Assembly: GCA_965365275.1 (NCBI GenBank)
Contig: CBDUBA010000011.1
Coordinates: 1 to 64,000, forward strand
Direction: 5' to 3'
DNA from: JAGTVG01 sp965365275
Lineage (GTDB): Bacteria; Bacteroidota; Bacteroidia; Cytophagales; Cyclobacteriaceae
DNA length: 64,000 nucleotides
The stretch's first letter is position 1. Every line of letters begins with the position of its first letter. The notes under the pieces are model-generated. The model did no database searches, had not been told where the DNA came from, and saw only the letters and a list, made by a program, of their open reading frames with translations. Shown here in pieces: positions 9,540 to 17,203 of the stretch. The position numbers and the translations under genes are program-made.

Positions 9540-10563
9540 CTCTGACTTCAAAATGGGTTGGTTTGTTTAATAAAGGTCTGTCATTGGAGATCCAGTCGGC
9601 TATCCAGGAGATCATTTTTTCAACACTCACCCGCGGATATCCCAAAAGTTTAAAAGATTCTTCCGCATTGCTAAGAAGTGCAGTTTCAGACTCTTTCCCG
9701 GTAAATACAGGCTCAATACCAAATAATTTTGAAAATTGAATGGCGACATCCTTTACGGAAAGTATCTCCCGACCGGTAATGTTTAAAATTCTGGCAGGAG
9801 ATTGACAATAATTCAACGCCTTTAAGATCATAGCATTAGCATCTCCCTGCCATATCACATTGAAATGCCCCATGGTAAGATCAATAGGTGTCCTTGTTTT
9901 AACCTTCACGGCTATGTCCACTAGCACACCGTACCGCATTTCAACAGCGTAATTCAGCCTTATCAGGATTACAGGTGTTCCATGCCTGAGGCTGCCATAT
10001 TCAAACATCCGCTCCCTCCCCAGGCAGGATTGAGCATATTCACCTACTGGATCAGGTTTATCGGCTTCCTTTGATCCGCCATGAGACACAGGCACCAGAG
10101 GATATACACAACCTGTCGAGAAGGCAACAATCCTTGATTCGCTAAAATGGTCGGCCACCAATCCGGGAAGGTAAGCGTTTATGGCCCATGTTAATGACAG
10201 GTTCTCTTCGGAACCGAACTTCATGCCGGCAAGGAAAATTATATTTTTTACTTTAGGTAATCCTTTCACAAATTCCGGATCCAGTAAATCTCCTTGTATG
10301 ATCTCTATCCCAGCTTTTTCGAGGGCCTTTTTTTGATTTTCCTGACTGAACCTGCTAAGGCCAATTACCCGTTTCTTTGTTCCTGAAAGATCAAGGGCCC
10401 TCTTTGCCATTATCGCCATGGAGATGCCGATCTTACCTGCCACACCTAGAAACAGAATGTCTCCATCAAGTCCGGATATGGTCTCAATAAGATCTTTTGC
10501 AGGTCTTGAAAGTATCTCATCCAATTCCTGTTCATTCGATATTTTTTCCGGGACTGCCGTCAT
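9526..10563 (-). CDS. NAD-dependent epimerase/dehydratase-like protein, catalytic Lys missing
   Basis: This 345-residue extended short-chain dehydrogenase fold has the nucleotide loop FLGVAGKIG (38-46) in place of the usual GxTGxxG. The active-site Thr/Ser region is FSTGCVYP (148-155), and the active-site Tyr lies in EYAQSCLG. In that motif Tyr176 is present but the partner Lys of YxxxK is Cys180. It may therefore bind NAD(P) but use altered chemistry. It sits between the symporter and the lyase, so it probably acts on the imported compound. The start is ATG 10563. Confidence 0.82.
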   Translation of the reverse strand: MTAVPEKISNEQELDEILSRPAKDLIETISGLDGDILFLGVAGKIGISMAIMAKRALDLSGTKKRVIGLSRFSQENQKKALEKAGIEIIQGDLLDPEFVKGLPKVKNIIFLAGMKFGSEENLSLTWAINAYLPGLVADHFSESRIVAFSTGCVYPLVPVSHGGSKEADKPDPVGEYAQSCLGRERMFEYGSLRHGTPVILIRLNYAVEMRYGVLVDIAVKVKTRTPIDLTMGHFNVIWQGDANAMILKALNYCQSPARILNITGREILSVKDVAIQFSKLFGIEPVFTGKESETALLSNAEESFKLLGYPRVSVEKMISWIADWISNDRPLLNKPTHFEVRDGKY

Positions 10564-10635
10564 CTATAAAAAGAATTGATCCATTTTAATAATAATTACC
10601 TATTTAACCTGCTGAAAATAAGATCATAAATAATA

Positions 10636-12039
10636 TTAATCCTTTTTGAGAGTTCCTCTTGCCACAATAGATAGTATTGTTATAACAAATAGTATAGCGT
10701 ACAATCCTATATCCAGTCGTATGCCCATGATGTTTTCCGGAATCAGTTGAAACACTGAAAGCAGGAATACAATCAAGGCAATGCCGGAGATGATCAACAA
10801 TTCCTTCCCTGGCGCTTTCTTTGAAATAACCCCTATCAGGATTACCGGGGTGAGCATGGAAGTTCCAGTAAAGCTTACCCTGGCCAGTAATACCAGTTCA
10901 TCACTTATGATCACTGAAAAAACCATAACGATCAGGGCAAAAATGAAAAGTGCTATTTTTGTACGTATCAATACTGATTTATCATCTCCTTTTAATAGTG
11001 ACCTGAATTCAGAACCCAGGGCAAAGATCTGCGCATTGGAAGTTGAAAGAACAGCAGCAAACAGACCTACTATGGCCAGGCCTGCCAGAAAATCCGGCTG
11101 ATCGAAAAGAAGGGCATTCTGAACAAATTCTACGGTAGGTGAGCCGGAATATCTTACTGCACCATACATCCCGATAAATGCTGTGGCTACAAAGACAATG
11201 AATGCAACAATACTTACGCCTCCTGCCATCTTGTATGTTTCTTTCATGCTTTTCATAACAACTATCCTGGATGAAAATTGAGGCTGGGAGATAGGTAATA
11301 ACATGATCGCAAGAAAAGAAGCGACCAGAAACTGGGTGGTAAATAATCCTTCAGGACCCGGAGTGGACAAAAGCCGTTCATCTACCTGCTGGACCTGGTT
11401 GAAAAGTTCTTTGACATTCCCGAAATGAATAACACAATTGTATCCTATAATAGATAATACAATCAACAACAGGACTCCCTGAACCGCATCACTAAAAACT
11501 ATAGCCTTTAATCCCCCCAGTTCACTATAGGCTAGCATAATCGCTACTATTATCAATGCCCAGCTCCACAAAGGGAGCATTTCAGGGAAAATGGCGGTAA
11601 AGAACATAGACATGCCCCGTATCTGTATAGCCACGTAGGGTATGAGGAATAAAAAGGCACCAGTAAACACAAGGTATCCAGCCCACTTGTTTCCAAATAC
11701 ATCACGCATCATTCCGGCCATGCCTTTATAACCTGTCGCCCTGGCTTTTTTCCTTAAATTATATCCAAACCAGAAGATCATAAAAAACATGATGCCGTCA
11801 GAAACCGGAAGGAAGATCCAGGCTCCAACACCATGGACCCTGAAAAAATCAGGGACGCCTATAAAAATAAAGGCACTGAATAATGCCGCAGCATAAGTGA
11901 GCACACCCAATATCGCTCCAATATTGGATCCTGCAAGCATATAATCATCAATGCTTCTGTTTTTTTTAATGGCCCTGGAGGAGGCCAGGATTAACAGAAG
12001 AATGAAAATAACTCCGAAGAACCAAAACCATTTAGTCAT
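10636..12039 (-). CDS. Sodium:solute symporter (SSS family)
   Basis: This inner-membrane protein of 467 residues has about 12-13 membrane segments. It has the family's N-terminal pattern (SIDDYMLAGSNIGAILGVLTYAAALFS region, residues 29-55). It also has the TM8 signature with small residues, AVLSTSNAQIFALGSEF near 330-346. It resembles the proline/pantothenate branch more than vSGLT. Its start overlaps the end of the DUF3311 gene by eight bases. Such a small partner plus SSS protein is a recurring pair. The substrate is probably the compound handled by the two downstream enzymes, but cannot be named. Confidence 0.9.
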   Translation of the reverse strand: MTKWFWFFGVIFILLLILASSRAIKKNRSIDDYMLAGSNIGAILGVLTYAAALFSAFIFIGVPDFFRVHGVGAWIFLPVSDGIMFFMIFWFGYNLRKKARATGYKGMAGMMRDVFGNKWAGYLVFTGAFLFLIPYVAIQIRGMSMFFTAIFPEMLPLWSWALIIVAIMLAYSELGGLKAIVFSDAVQGVLLLIVLSIIGYNCVIHFGNVKELFNQVQQVDERLLSTPGPEGLFTTQFLVASFLAIMLLPISQPQFSSRIVVMKSMKETYKMAGGVSIVAFIVFVATAFIGMYGAVRYSGSPTVEFVQNALLFDQPDFLAGLAIVGLFAAVLSTSNAQIFALGSEFRSLLKGDDKSVLIRTKIALFIFALIVMVFSVIISDELVLLARVSFTGTSMLTPVILIGVISKKAPGKELLIISGIALIVFLLSVFQLIPENIMGIRLDIGLYAILFVITILSIVARGTLKKD

Positions 12040-12253
12040 TTCCGTCCTCCTCTTTTTTTACCTTGGAATGGGCATAAATCCCGATCATTATGAAGGCTAC
12101 ATATCCAAAATAGGCCAATATCCCAACCCAAAGGGTATAGGGCATCCCCATTAACTCTGGCATAAATTCATTTTTTGGAATCACAAGCGGCGTAAAGATC
12201 AGAATTGAAAGAATAATCACGCCCAAACGGGCAAAACTCCATAGTTTTTTCAT
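12032..12253 (-). CDS. DUF3311 small membrane protein, symporter partner
   Basis: This is a 73-residue protein with two membrane helices (about 9-27 and 39-61) joined by a short loop with PELMGMPYTLWVG, the DUF3311 pattern. The C-terminus is charged. Such proteins are regularly encoded just ahead of SSS transporters and are thought to be accessory subunits. The eight-base overlap with the symporter fits that. It is the first gene of the operon reading down to 8463. Confidence 0.83.
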   Translation of the reverse strand: MKKLWSFARLGVIILSILIFTPLVIPKNEFMPELMGMPYTLWVGILAYFGYVAFIMIGIYAHSKVKKEEDGND

Positions 12254-12281
12254 CTGTTTTAAATTTTTTGATTCCTAAATG

Positions 12282-12296
12282 TTCAAAAAATTTGAA
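12282..12296. repeat. Short palindrome near DUF3311 start
   Basis: TTCAAA-AAA-TTTGAA is a perfect six-base inverted repeat centred on 12289, 29 bases upstream of the DUF3311 ATG. In AT-rich DNA this could be chance, but it sits where a promoter or operator would lie. Confidence 0.3.
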
Positions 12297-12316
12297 GACA
12301 TTCAGGAACTCACATA

Positions 12317-12359
12317 AATTTTAATCATTCATATTTACGAATTTAGAATGATTAAAATT
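12317..12359. promoter_or_regulatory. Perfect 14-bp inverted repeat, possible operator
   Basis: The arms AATTTTAATCATTC (12317-12330) and GAATGATTAAAATT (12346-12359) are exact reverse complements with a 15-base spacer. The element lies 64-106 bases upstream of the first gene of the DUF3311-symporter-epimerase-lyase operon. No T-run follows either arm, so a dimeric regulator site is more likely than a terminator. Confidence 0.55.
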
Positions 12360-12498
12360 CATGATCGTTTCATAAAAAATTTTGGTTAATAATACCCGGT
12401 AAGGGCATTTATTAAAAATAAAGGACTAAAAATACCGTTAACTGTTCTTTTTTAAAAATATTAACATGTTTTATTCTTCAAGCGATCTTAGCGGGGAT

Positions 12499-13359
12499 TT
12501 ATCCGATCTCAGGACCAGCAATTGCAAACTGTTGTTCCGGCCTTCCAGGGTATGGATGTTTCCCCAAATACATCCGAATAAATGGTCTCTGTATTCTGAA
12601 ACCTATATCCTGAACAGATTGTATAAATGCCTTTTGCGCATCAGGGATATCAATAATTATTGGTCTGCCTTCACAGTGAGGGATAGCATTAGATAGCAAT
12701 GAAAATGCTATTTCTTCATTTAACGCAATAATAGGCCCTATTTGTTCAAAATTACTTCCGGACCTTCCAAAGCAATAGCCCTGAATGTTATTGCCTGAAC
12801 CACATATCCACGCATAATCCGGCCCTATATTAAATAGCGATCTCAGAATGCCTGCTCGTGGTGCTCCAAAGACATGCTGATCATATTCTATGATATTGGG
12901 CAAGTCATGATACGATATTTTAGAGCATTCAGGTTTTGAGCGATTAATAAGACTTGATGAATATGTTTTGATCTCATACCGCTTGAGGCCATATTCATCA
13001 TCAAATCCCAGGGTATCATAAAGCATTTTTCCTTTCGGAGTGGCATCCAGACGAATGGTACCTTTATCTTTCGCCCTGGATATGGCCTCTTTCAGCAGGA
13101 TAGTGCCTATTCCTTTGCGTCTTAGCTCCGGGTCAACCAGGACCATGCCTATCCAGCTGAATCGCCCGGAATAATTGACTGTGGTAACTGTGCCAATGAC
13201 TTTATCCCCGTATTCGGCAACCAGGCTCCCATCCTGACTGGAGTCGAGAAAGAGTTTCCAGTCTCCTTCCAGCTGATTCCAACCTGCAGCATTCTTTAAT
13301 CGCATGCCGGAAGGAATGTCTTTCTGGCTCATCGCCCGCAGATTGTAGTTAAGAGTCAT
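12499..13359 (-). CDS. GNAT N-acetyltransferase, two-domain
   Basis: This 286-residue protein has an N-terminal GNAT domain, with the acetyl-CoA loop in VDPELRRKGIGTILL (about residues 75-89). A second C-terminal part (about 140-280) resembles the Acetyltransf_18-type domain found after GNAT in YitH-like proteins. The acceptor is unknown. It is followed on the same strand, after 245 bases, by the symporter operon. The inverted repeat between them makes a separate transcript more likely. ATG 13359 begins the domain directly. Confidence 0.8.
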   Translation of the reverse strand: MTLNYNLRAMSQKDIPSGMRLKNAAGWNQLEGDWKLFLDSSQDGSLVAEYGDKVIGTVTTVNYSGRFSWIGMVLVDPELRRKGIGTILLKEAISRAKDKGTIRLDATPKGKMLYDTLGFDDEYGLKRYEIKTYSSSLINRSKPECSKISYHDLPNIIEYDQHVFGAPRAGILRSLFNIGPDYAWICGSGNNIQGYCFGRSGSNFEQIGPIIALNEEIAFSLLSNAIPHCEGRPIIIDIPDAQKAFIQSVQDIGFRIQRPFIRMYLGKHPYPGRPEQQFAIAGPEIG

Positions 13360-13463
13360 TTATACTTGCAAAATTTGATACTTAAATTTTCATTTAAAAT
13401 ATGCATTATCACTACTCTATCTGTATGATGTCCCTGGTTAAGATATTATACTAGTCAGAATTG

Positions 13464-14726
13464 CTACTGAATATATCGAATAATCAATGGGTTCGATAAT
13501 CTTTTATAATATTCCTCAATTTCAGGGGCCCCCTCATCATTGTTTATTTTAAAGATTAAATATGCATTTTTTTCCTGATAGCGGCTGCCTGCAGGGATGA
13601 GGGTATTATGATCATTGATCAAGCGCCGATTCCAGTATCGGCCATTTCCAGCACTTCGCGTTATTTTAGTATGTTCCTGATAGAGTGGTGAAATACCTCC
13701 TGATAAATTGGTATTGTCATATTCAAGGCGAATACTCCCAAATGCATACTTCTTGTTATTATTCTGAAAAAACAACCATTTTGCATCATCAGGAATAGGA
13801 TCTTTCTCCAATTGCTCAATCCCATTTCCCTCGTAAAGCGCTACGGTCGTGACGGCTTCATCCGGATTGAGGTAACTAACGTGGGTAAAAAGGCTGTCCA
13901 TGGTCATCTCGTCATTTCTAAGCAGCATCAGTTCAACATCTTCTTTTACCAATATTTCTGAAGAAAAAGTAAAATAAGGCAGACCTGCATAGAACCGGTA
14001 TGTACAACTTACCTGTATCTCTTCATATCCGCTCACTGATCCCGACCTGTATAGAGAAAAGTAATATGGACCTTTGATCATTTCCAGGGTATCAGGACGT
14101 AGTATATGCCCAAATGTTTTATATTCAAGTCCTTCCTTTTGAAAATTGGGAGCCCAGTGCATATTGATATGGTCTCTCTGAATTAATTGATCATTAAAAT
14201 CTTTTAATATCAGACCAGCGAGCTGGCCTGGTCCAAGTCCGTTTGCGTCCGTTGCTTTGATGTTGCTGAGATCTGCGATGAAATCTGTATTTTCTATTTT
14301 AACATTCAGGTCCTGACCCGTGTATTTTAAATCCTCCGTTTTTAATTCCGAGGTTCCATTGATGATCTCATACGATTTCGTTGTATTGGCCTCTATCGAT
14401 ACAGGAAATATACATGTCAAATACATTTTTCCGGATTCCCGGGTTATAGTATCCATAATCTGACCGGGTATAAGCTTGGTATCACTTGCTTCTTTTAAAC
14501 AAATATCTCCTTTCATCCGGGAATTGAGCCTAAATGGTACTTCTACCTCAATATATTCTAAAGATCTGCTCAATCCGGCAGTTTCACTTAATGTCAGCTT
14601 GAGAATAGCCTTCGGCCCGTTTTTACATGAATCTGATATCACGCTTATCAGCAAAATCAACAGAATTGAAAAAGCGGTTCTAATTGTTGTTATTGTATTT
14701 CTTTTTTTTATCAGAGGATTTTTCAT
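13464..14726 (-). CDS. Lipoprotein of unknown function, beta-rich
   Basis: This 420-residue protein starts with a basic, hydrophobic signal and a lipobox-like SDSC (Cys34). The mature part is predicted mostly beta strands and contains blocks such as YTGQDLNVKIENTDF and YNRR-like repeats of aromatic residues (SAGNGRYWNRRLINDHN). That style recalls polysaccharide-processing or glycan-binding proteins of Bacteroidota, but I recognise no family and see no catalytic motif. It is divergent from the nitrilase-family lipoprotein, so they may be regulated together. Confidence 0.6.
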   Translation of the reverse strand: MKNPLIKKRNTITTIRTAFSILLILLISVISDSCKNGPKAILKLTLSETAGLSRSLEYIEVEVPFRLNSRMKGDICLKEASDTKLIPGQIMDTITRESGKMYLTCIFPVSIEANTTKSYEIINGTSELKTEDLKYTGQDLNVKIENTDFIADLSNIKATDANGLGPGQLAGLILKDFNDQLIQRDHINMHWAPNFQKEGLEYKTFGHILRPDTLEMIKGPYYFSLYRSGSVSGYEEIQVSCTYRFYAGLPYFTFSSEILVKEDVELMLLRNDEMTMDSLFTHVSYLNPDEAVTTVALYEGNGIEQLEKDPIPDDAKWLFFQNNNKKYAFGSIRLEYDNTNLSGGISPLYQEHTKITRSAGNGRYWNRRLINDHNTLIPAGSRYQEKNAYLIFKINNDEGAPEIEEYYKRLSNPLIIRYIQ

Positions 14727-14878
14727 AAGCCTTCAATTAAAAAATCAATATCCTGAGAAATATTCTTATATTGTATACATGCCTGATAATGCTTTTTAAA
14801 TATCGTAAGATTAGGAACACATTTCAAACCAGGTAATTGTCTTTTTTCGATTATAAGCAAAAATCAACAGATAAGATC

Positions 14879-16201
14879 ATGTTAATCGTCAATTGTTTTC
14901 TAAAATCTTTTATCCTGAATCCTGTTATACATTCAATTTGCATCTTCTTCCTTTTTCAAGGGTGTTTCAGCAGACAGCACAACAAGGAAAATGATACTGA
15001 TTGGAAATTTTATTCACAGCGGGAAGAGATTGCTCCCGCGCATTGGGTTGATGGGGATATAGTTTTTGGAGATCAACCAACACTGGCACTGGCAGGAGAA
15101 GGGAAAGCTTATATAAACGGGAGTTGGGCACGATTAATCAATGTTATCCCGGGTCGTTTTTACGAGTTTAAAACACATTTCAAAACGGATATTATTTCTC
15201 AGATTGATCGTAGTGTATTGGCTCAGATCACCTGGTTAAACAAGACGGGAGAAAGGGTGGATGTCATTGAATTTCCGGCATTTCAAGCCATTCGGAATAA
15301 CGATTGGAATCAGATCCGGCAGATCTACAAGGTTCCCGAAAGTACAACCCAGGCCCGAATTGACCTGATCTTGAGATGGGCCCCGGAAGGAACTGTATTT
15401 TTTGGTGGCACTGAATTGAATGAAGTAGCTCCTCCCGGATCCAGAATGGTACGAGTTGCAGCTATCCATCACCGGCCAAGAAATATGGAAAATTCTTCAC
15501 AGAGTAGAAAATCCTTTGAACCACACATCATTCGTGCAGGAGAAAAGGGTGCGGATATCGTTTGCCTTCCGGAAGGAATAACCATAGTAGGCACTTCATT
15601 AAATTATGTGGAAGTAAGTGAATCAATTCCGGGTCCCAGTACCGAATATCTCGGAAGATTAGCAAGGGAACACGAAATGTATATAGTTGCCGGAATTTAT
15701 GAAAGGGAAGGCCCGGTGGTTTACAATACCTCCATTTTAATTGGACGGGATGGAATGTTGAAAGGTAAATACAGGAAGACCACCTTACCGAGGGAAGAGA
15801 TAGACGGGGGTATTACACCCGGTAATGAGTTTCCTGTCTTTGATACTGATTTTGGCCGTATTGGAATGATGATATGCTGGGATGTGTTTTTCCCGGAAGT
15901 ATCAAGAGAGATATCCCTGAAAGGCGCAGAGATCATATTTATGCCCATATGGGGAGGGGATATCACATTATCTAAAGCACGAGCAATCGAAAATCAGATC
16001 TACCTGGTATCTTCAACCTACGATATGAAAACAGGGATTTTTGATAAGACAGGTAAATTGATAGTCGAAGGGACAGAAGATAATCCCGTCGCTATTGCTG
16101 ATATTGACCTGAATAAAAGAGAAATGTGGTGGTGGCTTGGTGAATTCCGGAATCGTATAAAACGAGAGAGGCCCGAAGAGATTAATTATTTCGGGCCATA
16201 A
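14879..16201 (+). CDS. Nitrilase-superfamily lipoprotein with N-terminal jelly-roll-like domain
   Basis: This 440-residue carbon-nitrogen hydrolase should act on an amide or nitrile outside the cytoplasm. The catalytic triad is Glu232 (CLPEG), Lys300 (KYRKTTLP) and Cys333 (MMICWDVFFPE). The N-terminus has a signal with lipobox LFQGC (Cys29). Residues about 40-185 form an extra beta-rich domain resembling a carbohydrate-binding fold (ALAGEGKAYINGSWARL), absent from ordinary nitrilases. I chose ATG 14879; a TTG at 14837 would put 14 residues before the lipoprotein signal. The substrate is unknown. Confidence 0.85.
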   Translation: MLIVNCFLKSFILNPVIHSICIFFLFQGCFSRQHNKENDTDWKFYSQREEIAPAHWVDGDIVFGDQPTLALAGEGKAYINGSWARLINVIPGRFYEFKTHFKTDIISQIDRSVLAQITWLNKTGERVDVIEFPAFQAIRNNDWNQIRQIYKVPESTTQARIDLILRWAPEGTVFFGGTELNEVAPPGSRMVRVAAIHHRPRNMENSSQSRKSFEPHIIRAGEKGADIVCLPEGITIVGTSLNYVEVSESIPGPSTEYLGRLAREHEMYIVAGIYEREGPVVYNTSILIGRDGMLKGKYRKTTLPREEIDGGITPGNEFPVFDTDFGRIGMMICWDVFFPEVSREISLKGAEIIFMPIWGGDITLSKARAIENQIYLVSSTYDMKTGIFDKTGKLIVEGTEDNPVAIADIDLNKREMWWWLGEFRNRIKRERPEEINYFGP

Positions 16202-16210
16202 ATCTGTTAC

Positions 16211-16756
16211 TTATGCTGCTCCTGTTTCACCGGGCTCAGCCGCTTCCAGTTTGCCAATTTCCTGGTCAATGGTCCAGAGTCCAATTCCTTCCTCACCTAT
16301 GATATCAAATAGTTCAAGTGCACGGCGTGATAACATTTCCTCTTCCCGTTGTTCCGAAACATACCACTGCATGAAATTTAGTGTTGCAAAATCCTTCACG
16401 TTATAACAGTGTTCTACTATCTCGTTTATGGATTGAGTGACTTTTATTTCATGTTCCAGGATCAATTGAAAGACCTGCCGGAGTGAATCATAACTATGTT
16501 GCAGGCCGGTAATCTCCGGCTGCAAAGCATGCCCGCCGGCATCATTAATATAATGAAACAATTTCATCATGTGCATCCTTTCTTCATCAGCATGCCCGTA
16601 CAAGAATTTAGCAGAGTTGCTGTAGCCCTGAACATCACACCAGGATGCCATCGATAAATAATGGGCTGAAGCCTGTGCTTCCATCATGATCTGATTGTTT
16701 AACATGGCCTCAGTTTCTGTTGATATGGAACGGTTTAATGATAAATTGTCTTTCAT
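16211..16756 (-). CDS. ftnA: Ferritin (FtnA type)
   Basis: This four-helix iron-storage protein has 181 residues and no heme-binding Met pattern. All ferroxidase-site positions of E. coli FtnA can be matched: Glu26, Glu59, His62, Glu103, Gln136 and Glu139, with the same spacings. It oxidises Fe(II) and stores it as a mineral core in a 24-mer. It lies downstream of the thioredoxin-like gene on the same strand (50-base gap). It converges with the nitrilase gene nine bases away. Confidence 0.93.
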   Translation of the reverse strand: MKDNLSLNRSISTETEAMLNNQIMMEAQASAHYLSMASWCDVQGYSNSAKFLYGHADEERMHMMKLFHYINDAGGHALQPEITGLQHSYDSLRQVFQLILEHEIKVTQSINEIVEHCYNVKDFATLNFMQWYVSEQREEEMLSRRALELFDIIGEEGIGLWTIDQEIGKLEAAEPGETGAA

Positions 16757-16806
16757 AATTCAATATATTGTTTATAATTATATAACTAAGTATTCAAAAA
16801 TAGGTT

Positions 16807-17115
16807 TTAGGAATCAAATAATAGCTCATATGGACGTGAAATTTCTCTTTCAAGCTCAAATAAACCTATATTTCTGACTTTTCTGATATATTCCTGACCT
16901 TCGAAATAAATCAGAATTACAGGGACGGTAAATACCTGGAATTCTGCTGCGGTTTTAGGATTTTCAACGATATCGATAAAATGAAGGTTCATTTTTGGAA
17001 ACTTTTGATCGATCAGCTCCCTTACTTTGGGTTTAAGGACCTTGCATACATTACATTCAGGTGAGGTAAAATATAATGCAACTGACTGATTACTAATTAA
17101 TTGATGCTTATTCAT
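16807..17115 (-). CDS. Thioredoxin-like protein
   Basis: This 102-residue single-domain thioredoxin fold has an active-site CNVC (Cys21-Cys24) in YFTSPECNVCKVLKP instead of the standard CGPC. A cis-Pro region appears at FTVPVILIY. There is no signal peptide, so it is cytoplasmic. It probably reduces disulfides or acts as a redox partner, and its placement ahead of ferritin hints at an iron or oxidative-stress role, which is inference only. ATG 17115 is divergent from the beta-galactosidase. Confidence 0.85.
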   Translation of the reverse strand: MNKHQLISNQSVALYFTSPECNVCKVLKPKVRELIDQKFPKMNLHFIDIVENPKTAAEFQVFTVPVILIYFEGQEYIRKVRNIGLFELEREISRPYELLFDS

Positions 17116-17173
17116 AACATGTAAATCCAGCTTGACTATAAAATTATTTCTTTTATTACTATTTCCATATATT

Positions 17174-17181
17174 TATATTTG
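17174..17181 (+). promoter_or_regulatory. Probable -7 promoter element of the GH2 gene
   Basis: TATATTTG fully matches TAnnTTTG and lies 22 bases before the ATG at 17204, giving a leader of about 18 nucleotides. This supports the 17204 start over the TTG at 17132. Confidence 0.5.
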
Positions 17182-17203
17182 TTTCAAAACCACATTTTTT
17201 ACA

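Noticed and set aside
12466..12696. Plus-strand frame over the end of the GNAT gene
   Set aside because: It is antisense to the acetyltransferase and has no supporting feature.
14837..14878. TTG start for the nitrilase lipoprotein
   Set aside because: It would place 14 residues before the lipoprotein signal, and an ATG is available at 14879.
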